Assembly (NCBI RefSeq): GCF_900609045.1
Contig: NZ_UXAV01000042.1
Coordinates: 372,001-436,000, forward strand
DNA length: 64,000 bases
DNA from: Filibacter tadaridae
Lineage (GTDB): Bacteria > Bacillota > Bacilli > Bacillales_A > Planococcaceae
Direction of reading: 5' to 3'
Of the stretch, positions 57,480 to 64,000 are shown piece by piece; the stretch's first letter is position 1; each line of letters starts with the position of its first letter. The notes under the pieces were generated by a model. That model saw only the letters and a list, made by a program, of their open reading frames with translations, searched no databases and was not told where the DNA came from. The translations under genes and the position numbers were made by a program.

Positions 57480-58335
57480 GCCCTTTCGTAAACATAGTTC
57501 TCAATTTACCAAGGAAGCCCTCTCCCTTTTTTTCGTCATCCGTACTAATTCCTGAAAATGAATAAGCAATTGCCATCATCCTCTTTGAAATAGGAGCATT
57601 TGGATATAAAAGAACAAATGGCTTCTGCGCGACAACAGCCTTATGCACGACCGGGTCCTCCGGAAGGAATCCAAGGATAGTCGTCTCTTTCAACAAAAAT
57701 TTCCGCATTGCATATTGGAGTCTTGTAACTGATTCGTTTCCATCGTCCTCTTTCATAACCCGGTTACTAACAAGATGAAACATTTTATCAGAATCTTGAA
57801 GATAAATGAATTTCATCATTGAATAAGCATCCGTAATCGATGTTGGCTCGGACGTTGAAATAACGATAATTTCATCCACAGATACAATTAGTTCAATTGC
57901 ACGTTGTGTAGCTCCTGCACCCATATCAAAAAGGAGAATGTCATATTCCTTTTGAAGGTGTTCAAAAGCCTGGATTAGTTTACTGAACATATCTTCGGAC
58001 CACTCCATTACCGAATCTAGACCGGAACCACCGGATATAAAAGATACCCCCTCAGGTGTTTCATTAACAACATCACTCAGATTCTTACTACCAGCCAAAT
58101 AGTCTTTTAAACTATATTTGGAAGATACACCGAGCAGAATATGAATATTACCCATTCCGATGTCCATATCAATAATGAGTACTTTTTTACCTTGTAACGT
58201 AAGTGCATGCGCAAAGTTCGTCGAAAAATTGGATTTCCCAACACCGCCTTTACCACTAACAATTGCAACCGATTTTGCAAGGGTTCCCCTCGACTTTAGC
58301 ATCTTGAGTCTGAGTGCTTCTGCCTGATCACGCAT
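57472..58335 (-). CDS. flhG: FlhG (YlxH), MinD-like ATPase
   Basis: A MinD/ParA-type ATPase (287 residues) that stimulates FlhF and sets flagellar position and number. Deviant Walker A KGGVGKSNFS near residue 28 and the MDIGMGNIHILLG segment are present. GTG and ATG codons at 58344 and 58338 lie too near the AAAGGTG ribosome site, so the ATG at 58335 is preferred; it overlaps flhF by 8 bp. Confidence 0.94.
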   Translation of the reverse strand: MRDQAEALRLKMLKSRGTLAKSVAIVSGKGGVGKSNFSTNFAHALTLQGKKVLIIDMDIGMGNIHILLGVSSKYSLKDYLAGSKNLSDVVNETPEGVSFISGGSGLDSVMEWSEDMFSKLIQAFEHLQKEYDILLFDMGAGATQRAIELIVSVDEIIVISTSEPTSITDAYSMMKFIYLQDSDKMFHLVSNRVMKEDDGNESVTRLQYAMRKFLLKETTILGFLPEDPVVHKAVVAQKPFVLLYPNAPISKRMMAIAYSFSGISTDDEKKGEGFLGKLRTMFTKGRV

Positions 58336-59440
58336 CATATACACCTTTTAACAACAAATCAATGACTGCACTTGAAGTTGCTTCCGTTATGTCTTCAGGC
58401 ACCTCTTGTCCATCTGTGTAATATGCAGTGCCAATGGAATAGTCTTTCATTAGATTAAACATGGGGCCAAATGAACTCGTTTCGTCCATTTTCGTGAAGA
58501 TGAATTTCTCAATTGGAAAAACATGGAACTGTTCGATAATTATTTTCATATCTTCTTCCTTTGAAGTCATGGATAGAACGAGGAATGATTCCATATCAAG
58601 TGAGAAATCTATTAGTTTTGTTAAGTCATCTACGAACTTTGTTTCTTTGTAATTGCGACCAGCAGTATCGATGAAAATAAGATCTCTGTCATCCAGTTTT
58701 TTTATCGCCTTATCAAAGTCTTCCTGATTATAAGCAATTTCCACAGGCGCTTGAAGTAAGTTCGCGTATGTACGGAGTTGCTCGATAGCTGCAATCCGAT
58801 ACGTGTCGGTAGTGATGAATCCGACTTTCCGTTTCTTTTCGAGAAGAGCTCTAGCTGCGATTTTCGCTATTGTTGTTGTTTTCCCGACACCGGTAGGGCC
58901 GAGAACATTAATGTATTTCTTTGTGAAGGATATTCCGCCGAACGGTAAATCGCCTATTTCATGTTCTAGTGATTTCTTTACAATATCCAGTTGCTCAGTA
59001 AAAGTGAAGTCTTTTTTCTCCATTTTCATCCGATTATAAATCGTATCCCCAAGCTCCGCGATATGGATTTCTGATAGATTTTGTTTTTTCAAATAGCTAA
59101 GTAAAGGCTGCATATCCTCCGGAAAATGTGCTGCATTTGTTGTACGACGCATATCTGACAACATCTTTTTCATTTCGGACATTTCTTTTTTTAATTCCGT
59201 TGACGCCCCATTTCCGTTTTCTTCACGGGTAGGTGTCAATGTATCAACAACTTTTTGGGATTGAACAGTCGGTTCATCAAATCCTGCGACGACTTCCACT
59301 GATTTCTTTTTAAAAAGACCCATAAAGCCTTTCGTTTTCACAACGTTTGAACTTAAAATTATAGCTTCTTCACCGAAATCCAAGCGGACTTTCTTCATGG
59401 CATTGACCATGGTGTCCGCAGTATAGCGTTTCATTTTCAT
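58328..59440 (-). CDS. flhF: FlhF, SRP-type GTPase for flagellar placement
   Basis: The third SRP GTPase (370 residues). A basic B domain at the N-terminus (MKMKRYTADTMVNAMKKVR), an N domain, and the G domain with GPTGVGKTTTIAKIA near residue 180, DTAGRNYKE and TKMDE. Its ATG shares one base with the flhA stop (TAATG). Confidence 0.96.
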   Translation of the reverse strand: MKMKRYTADTMVNAMKKVRLDFGEEAIILSSNVVKTKGFMGLFKKKSVEVVAGFDEPTVQSQKVVDTLTPTREENGNGASTELKKEMSEMKKMLSDMRRTTNAAHFPEDMQPLLSYLKKQNLSEIHIAELGDTIYNRMKMEKKDFTFTEQLDIVKKSLEHEIGDLPFGGISFTKKYINVLGPTGVGKTTTIAKIAARALLEKKRKVGFITTDTYRIAAIEQLRTYANLLQAPVEIAYNQEDFDKAIKKLDDRDLIFIDTAGRNYKETKFVDDLTKLIDFSLDMESFLVLSMTSKEEDMKIIIEQFHVFPIEKFIFTKMDETSSFGPMFNLMKDYSIGTAYYTDGQEVPEDITEATSSAVIDLLLKGVYDA

Positions 59441-61470
59441 TAAATATCCACCACCCCGACACTCTGTACTTCAATAGAAGCTTCGAGTTCATTGTATGAC
59501 AATACTGGAATCTGTGGAAAGTATCGTTCCGTTATTTGTCTTAAATACATCCGTGTTGCTGGAGAACAAAGAATAACGGGTGACTGATCCAGTAGCGCCA
59601 CTCGCTCTATCTCTCTTGCAATCGACTCCAGTATTTCCTGTGATTGGCTTGGATTGATTGATAGGAAATTGCCTTGTTCAGTCTGCTGGATATTATCCGC
59701 TAACAGTTTTTCGACTTTTCCTGATACAGTGAGTACTTTAAGCGATTGTCCGCTAGTCGCATATTGGTTCGTAATTTGTCTCGCGAGTGCTTGCCTTACG
59801 TATTCTGTTAAGACATCCACGTCTGATGTGTATTTAGAGTAGTCAGCCAATGTTTCAAAGATAATTGGTAAATTTCTGACCGAAACATGTTCAGATAACA
59901 GTTTGGCAAGTACTTTTTGAATCTCTCCAACCGATAATGGTGTCGGTGTTAGTTCGTCAACAAGGATTGGGTATGTTTCCCTGATATGATCGATCAATTG
60001 CTTCGTTTCTTGTCTGCCAATCAATTCCGCTGCATTTGCACGAATTACTTCAGTTAAATGCGTTGAAACGACGCTTGGCGGATCTACAACCGTGAAACCA
60101 AGGATCTCTGCATCCTCTTTCACATCTTCTGTAATCCATTTCGCTGGTAGGCCAAAAGAAGGTTCAATTATGTCGATTCCTTCTATTGAATCTTCCCCGC
60201 CTGGACTCATCGCAAGATAATGGTCAAGAAGAAGTTCTCCTCTTGCCATTTCACTTCCCTTTATTTTGATACGGTACTCATTCGGTTGGAGTTGGATGTT
60301 ATCCCGAATACGAACGACTGGGATAACAAGTCCCAATTCAATGGCTAGTTGTCTCCTAATCATAACCACACGATCAAGGAGATCGCCTCCTTGTTGTACA
60401 TCAACAAGGGGAATAAGCCCGTAACCAAACTCAAATTCAATGGGGTCGACATTTAAAAGGTTGACGACATTCTCGGGACTTTTCAATCCATCCGTCTCAA
60501 CTTCCTCTTCCATTTCCAGCAGTTCTTTTGGATCTTCTACATCTTTCCGTGACATCATGAACGCACCAATAGCGAGAGCCGCGGCGATTGGGATCGTCAA
60601 GATATCATTGATAGGCGTAGCGAGGCCGAGTAAAAAGATTGTAACAGCTGCTACATATAACAATTTAGGTTGACCAAGTAGCTGCTTCGTAATGTCTGTA
60701 CCTAAGTTACCTTCAGATGCTGCACGTGTGACGACAATACCTGTCGCAGTTGAAATAAGCAGGGCAGGTATTTGGGAAACGATTCCGTCACCGACCGTAA
60801 GCTGGCTGAAGAGCATGGCTGCTTCTGCAAACGGGAGCCCCATTTGTACAACACCGATAATCATCCCTACAAGTAAATTGATGATTACGATAATGATACC
60901 CGCTATTGCATCCCCTTTAACGAATTTTGTAGCCCCATCCATCGCGCCGTAGAAGTCGGCTTCATTGCTTACTTTTTCTCGACGAGTTCGTGCGTCTATT
61001 TCAGAAATCATACCTGCATTCAAGTCAGCATCGATACTCATCTGTTTCCCTGGCATCGCATCGAGCGTGAAACGAGCTGCAACTTCAGAAACTCGTTCAG
61101 CCCCTTTCGTGATGACGATGAACTGAATAATAATAAGGATAACGAAGACGACAAGTCCGACCACGGCGTTCCCGCCAGTTACAAATGTACCGAACGTTTC
61201 AACAACGCCACCTGCATCTCCATTACTTAAAATCGCCCGTGTTGTCGAAACGTTAAGACCTAAGCGAAATAAAGTAAGTAAGAGCAATAATGATGGAAAT
61301 ATTGAAAACTGCAACGCCTCCTGCATATTCATGGACGTTAGCAAAACCATCAATGCAAGTGTGATATTGATGATGATCAGAAAACTTAGTAACCAAGTGG
61401 GTAGTGGGATGACAAGCATCGCAACAATCAAGATGACTGATGCGAGTACGCCTATATCTCTGAACTGCAT
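59440..61470 (-). CDS. flhA: Flagellar export gate protein FlhA
   Basis: The large export-gate subunit (676 residues). Eight N-terminal helices, the FHIPEP-type loop (GAERVSEVAARFTLDAMPGK and the DADLNAG segment), and a cytoplasmic chaperone/substrate platform from about 320. It is last of the fliP-fliQ-fliR-flhB-flhA export group. Confidence 0.97.
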   Translation of the reverse strand: MQFRDIGVLASVILIVAMLVIPLPTWLLSFLIIINITLALMVLLTSMNMQEALQFSIFPSLLLLLTLFRLGLNVSTTRAILSNGDAGGVVETFGTFVTGGNAVVGLVVFVILIIIQFIVITKGAERVSEVAARFTLDAMPGKQMSIDADLNAGMISEIDARTRREKVSNEADFYGAMDGATKFVKGDAIAGIIIVIINLLVGMIIGVVQMGLPFAEAAMLFSQLTVGDGIVSQIPALLISTATGIVVTRAASEGNLGTDITKQLLGQPKLLYVAAVTIFLLGLATPINDILTIPIAAALAIGAFMMSRKDVEDPKELLEMEEEVETDGLKSPENVVNLLNVDPIEFEFGYGLIPLVDVQQGGDLLDRVVMIRRQLAIELGLVIPVVRIRDNIQLQPNEYRIKIKGSEMARGELLLDHYLAMSPGGEDSIEGIDIIEPSFGLPAKWITEDVKEDAEILGFTVVDPPSVVSTHLTEVIRANAAELIGRQETKQLIDHIRETYPILVDELTPTPLSVGEIQKVLAKLLSEHVSVRNLPIIFETLADYSKYTSDVDVLTEYVRQALARQITNQYATSGQSLKVLTVSGKVEKLLADNIQQTEQGNFLSINPSQSQEILESIAREIERVALLDQSPVILCSPATRMYLRQITERYFPQIPVLSYNELEASIEVQSVGVVDI

Positions 61471-61491
61471 GTCATCCCTACTTTCTTAAAA

Positions 61492-62571
61492 TCAAATTTT
61501 GCGTTGTATCCGGTATACGTACGCAAGTATTTCGGCAATGGCCTTGAAAAATTCATCCGGTATTCGACCGCCAATTTCCACCTGATCATATAAAGATCTA
61601 GCTAGTGGTCTATTTTCAACCATTACAACTTCATGTTCTTTTGCGATTAGTTTAATTTTCTGTGCTACGAAATCGACGCCTTTTGCGACGACTACAGGTG
61701 CATCCATATCTCCATCATCGTATTTTAATGCAATTGCATAATGCGTCGGATTTGTAATGACGACATCCGCGTTAGGAACTTCCTGCATCATTCGACGCAT
61801 GGCCATTTCCCGTTGACGCTGTTTAATACGTGATTTAATAATCGGATCCCCTTCACTGTTTTTATGTTCATCCTTAATATCCTGTTTGGACATCTTGAGA
61901 TTCTTTTCATAGTCAAATTTCTGGTAAATAAAATCAAGTAGTGAAATGAACAACAACACGAAAGATGCGGTAATACCCATCATCGCGGCTAATTGACCAA
62001 TTGTGGTCAGCGTGTCCCATGGGCTTTTAAAAGCTAGTCCAAGTACTTTATCAATATTTGTAATGAGTATTAAAGTAGTAACTGAGCCGATAAATGAAAT
62101 CTTTAACATCGACTTCATTAATTCAACAATAGCTCGCATTGAAAAAATTCGTTTTACCCCTTTTATAGGGTCAATTTTCTTCAAATCGAATTTCAACGGT
62201 TCAGCTGTGAACAATAGGCCGAACTGCATTAGATTCCCAGCAATTCCGGCAACCATAGCGACAAGCATAACGGGTAAAAGAAGAAATGCCATCTGAACCA
62301 ATACATCAGTATAAATAAGCATTGTAGAATCTGCATCAAGTGTAACTATAGGTATGTATTGCGTAAACGCTTGCGTAAAGAAAACGAAAAATCGGTCCCT
62401 CATAAATCCCGACGCAAAGAACAGGAAGAGGAACACAGCTAACAGAACAATTGCACTGGTGACATCCTGGCTTTTTAAGACTTGTCCTTTTTTCCGGGAA
62501 TCTTCCCGCTTTTTCGGTGTGGCCTTTTCAGTCTTCTCCCCTGCAAAGAACTGCAAATCAAGTTTCAACAT
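61492..62571 (-). CDS. flhB: Flagellar export switch protein FlhB
   Basis: The substrate-specificity switch (359 residues) with four membrane helices and the self-cleaving NPTH motif near residue 274 (VITNPTHYAIAL). The ATG at 62571 is chosen; a TTG just before it is possible, and the GTG at 62583 lies inside the AGGAGG ribosome site, which is encoded in the end of fliR. Confidence 0.95.
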   Translation of the reverse strand: MLKLDLQFFAGEKTEKATPKKREDSRKKGQVLKSQDVTSAIVLLAVFLFLFFASGFMRDRFFVFFTQAFTQYIPIVTLDADSTMLIYTDVLVQMAFLLLPVMLVAMVAGIAGNLMQFGLLFTAEPLKFDLKKIDPIKGVKRIFSMRAIVELMKSMLKISFIGSVTTLILITNIDKVLGLAFKSPWDTLTTIGQLAAMMGITASFVLLFISLLDFIYQKFDYEKNLKMSKQDIKDEHKNSEGDPIIKSRIKQRQREMAMRRMMQEVPNADVVITNPTHYAIALKYDDGDMDAPVVVAKGVDFVAQKIKLIAKEHEVVMVENRPLARSLYDQVEIGGRIPDEFFKAIAEILAYVYRIQRKI

Positions 62572-62575
62572 CAAG

Positions 62576-63352
62576 TTAGCCACCTCCTAGAAGCATCATC
62601 AGATTCCGCATACTGATAATCATAAACTCAAATAATTCTTGCATGACAGCAACCATCACGCCCATCACGATAAATAGCACAATGAAACTAACACCTATTT
62701 TGATGGGGAATCCGACTACGAAAATATTCAGCTGCGGAACGGCCCTTGCAGTAATACCAAGTGCCAAGTCAACAAGGAATAACGTAGCAACAATCGGAAT
62801 CGACATTTGGAATGCAATGCCGAATGCCTTCGCAAATGTTTTGATAACTAACTCGACAACCCGTTCATCGCCGAATGCTGGCCATAACTGATCAAGCGGC
62901 ATAAACTGATAGCTGTAAAAGACGCCATCAAGCAACATATGATGACCGTTAAGCGCAAGCAACAACAAAATAGCTAGAGAATTAAAAAACTGACCCATAA
63001 GTGGTGATTGTGCACCGGTTTGCGGGTCAATGACGTTTGCAATCGCAAACCCCATTTGGAAATCGATGAATCCACCAGCAATCTGTATAGCAGCCATGAT
63101 AATATAGGCGATAATCCCAATTGCCAATCCTACCATTGCCTCTTTCATAACTAGTAAAATATAGGCTCCATCAATTGTAAGTTCCGGAACTTCAATTGTG
63201 TACACCATCATCCATGCAATCAATGCCCCAAAAATAATACGTTGTGTAGTCGGAATTGCCTTATAGGAAAATAACGGAAGTGTTACAAAAAATGCAGTAA
63301 CGCGGGTCAATATAAGTAAGTAAGCCGCTAGAGAAGGTATCAATTCTTCCAT
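62576..63352 (-). CDS. fliR: Flagellar export gate protein FliR
   Basis: A 258-residue membrane protein of the export gate with about six hydrophobic helices and the family motif MGFAIANVIDPQTGAQSPL. The last codons include the flhB ribosome site. It starts 4 bp after fliQ. Confidence 0.96.
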   Translation of the reverse strand: MEELIPSLAAYLLILTRVTAFFVTLPLFSYKAIPTTQRIIFGALIAWMMVYTIEVPELTIDGAYILLVMKEAMVGLAIGIIAYIIMAAIQIAGGFIDFQMGFAIANVIDPQTGAQSPLMGQFFNSLAILLLLALNGHHMLLDGVFYSYQFMPLDQLWPAFGDERVVELVIKTFAKAFGIAFQMSIPIVATLFLVDLALGITARAVPQLNIFVVGFPIKIGVSFIVLFIVMGVMVAVMQELFEFMIISMRNLMMLLGGG

Positions 63353-63356
63353 TCAA

Positions 63357-63626
63357 TCACCCGACATACCGTGTAAGATTTTCGAAAATATCAGCTGCAA
63401 AATTTGTTACTTTTGACAACATCCATGGTCCAAAAAAAATAATGCCTACAAATACAGCAACAATTTTCGGGACGAATGCGAGTGTTTGTTCTTGAATCTG
63501 TGTCGTGGCTTGAAATATACTGACGGCAAGCCCCGTTACAAGCGCAATAATAAGGAGGGGTCCCGACGTCAAAAGGATGACCCAAACTGCACGTTCTGCT
63601 ATGGCAACCACCATTTCACCTGTCAA
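63357..63626 (-). CDS. fliQ: Flagellar export gate protein FliQ
   Basis: An 89-residue protein with two membrane helices and the conserved block ALVTGLAVSIFQATTQIQEQ. Forms the FliPQR gate complex. It starts 11 bp after fliP. Confidence 0.97.
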   Translation of the reverse strand: MTGEMVVAIAERAVWVILLTSGPLLIIALVTGLAVSIFQATTQIQEQTLAFVPKIVAVFVGIIFFGPWMLSKVTNFAADIFENLTRYVG

Positions 63627-63637
63627 TTAAACCCCTC

Positions 63638-64000
63638 CTAAAAACTTTGCAGCAATGACTTGATAATCAAATACCAGCCATCCACAAGAACAAATAATAA
63701 TATTTTGAATGGCAATGATATCATTACCGGCGGTAACATCATCATCCCCATTGACATTAGTACACTTGCTACAATCATATCAATAACAAGAAATGGAATG
63801 AATATCATGAAACCCATTTGAAATGCAGTTTTTATCTCACTCAATGCAAAAGCCGGAACAAGCATTGTGAGCGGAATATCTTCAAGCTTTTCCGGCGTAT
63901 CTGCCTTGTTGTATTTGAGAAATAACTCCAAATCCTTTTGTCGCGTATATTTACTCATAAACTCTTTAAACGGGATACTAGCTTTGTCATACGCTTCATC
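63638..64000 (-). CDS. fliP: Flagellar export gate protein FliP (5' part outside the window)
   Basis: The C-terminal 120 residues of FliP; the reading frame is open to the window edge (it begins [20 protein letters not shown]), so the internal Met at 63958 is not the start. The FliP hallmark [20 protein letters not shown] with following [19 protein letters not shown] is present. Truncated only by the window. Confidence 0.96.
   Translation of the reverse strand, partial: DEAYDKASIPFKEFMSKYTRQKDLELFLKYNKADTPEKLEDIPLTMLVPAFALSEIKTAFQMGFMIFIPFLVIDMIVASVLMSMGMMMLPPVMISLPFKILLFVLVDGWYLIIKSLLQSF

Overview
The window is a chromosomal block of a low-to-mid GC, motile, endospore-forming Bacillota. Gene order follows Bacillus subtilis from fliP through the fla/che operon, rpsB-tsf-pyrH-frr, polC, the nusA-infB operon, pnp, the dpa/asd/dapA block, spoIIIE, the ymf genes, recA, rny and spoVS. 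Differences in content (no dapG, tepA, ylxY or ymfJ at their usual places) and the style of the intergenic repeats suggest a Planococcaceae member such as Sporosarcina. That assignment is an inference. Every real gene lies on the minus strand, so transcription runs from high to low coordinates. No tRNA, rRNA, insertion sequence, prophage or CRISPR array was seen.

Layout in the direction of transcription. 64.0-52.7 kb: flagellar export gate and chemotaxis (fliP, fliQ, fliR, flhB, flhA, flhF, flhG, cheB, cheA, cheW, cheC, cheD). 52.6-50.9 kb: a terminator, then sigD, a small unknown gene and swrB. 50.9-43.4 kb: rpsB, tsf, pyrH, frr, uppS, cdsA, dxr, rseP, several separated by strong hairpins. 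43.4-36.9 kb: proS and polC, with the richest intergenic DNA in the window: a hairpin repeat element, stop-codon palindromes and a small RNA with two RUCCU loops that resembles the Bacillaceae-1 RNA motif. 36.9-29.0 kb: the rimP-nusA-ylxR-ylxQ-infB-ylxP-rbfA-truB-ribF block, then rpsO. 28.9-17.3 kb: pnp, mlpA, ymxH, dpaA/dpaB, asd, dapA, rnjB, spoIIIE. 17.2-11.6 kb: a GntR regulator and a nucleoside ABC importer (nupNOPQ). 11.4-0.1 kb: ymfF, ymfH, ymfI, ymfK, rodZ-like ymfM, pgsA, cinA, recA with a LexA box, rny, ymdB and spoVS.

The coding content is mostly conserved housekeeping. The distinctive signals are between genes: the candidate Bacillaceae-1-type RNA between proS and polC; a related pair of palindromes just after the proS and rseP stop codons; a 15-bp-repeat-flanked hairpin element before proS; a promoter-proximal terminator in the rimP/nusA leader; a perfect palindrome framing the rnjB -10 box; and two tandem 13-bp palindromes before the GntR gene. 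Among proteins, YmfK stands out as an ACT-like domain joined to a P-loop-like motif with no assigned function.
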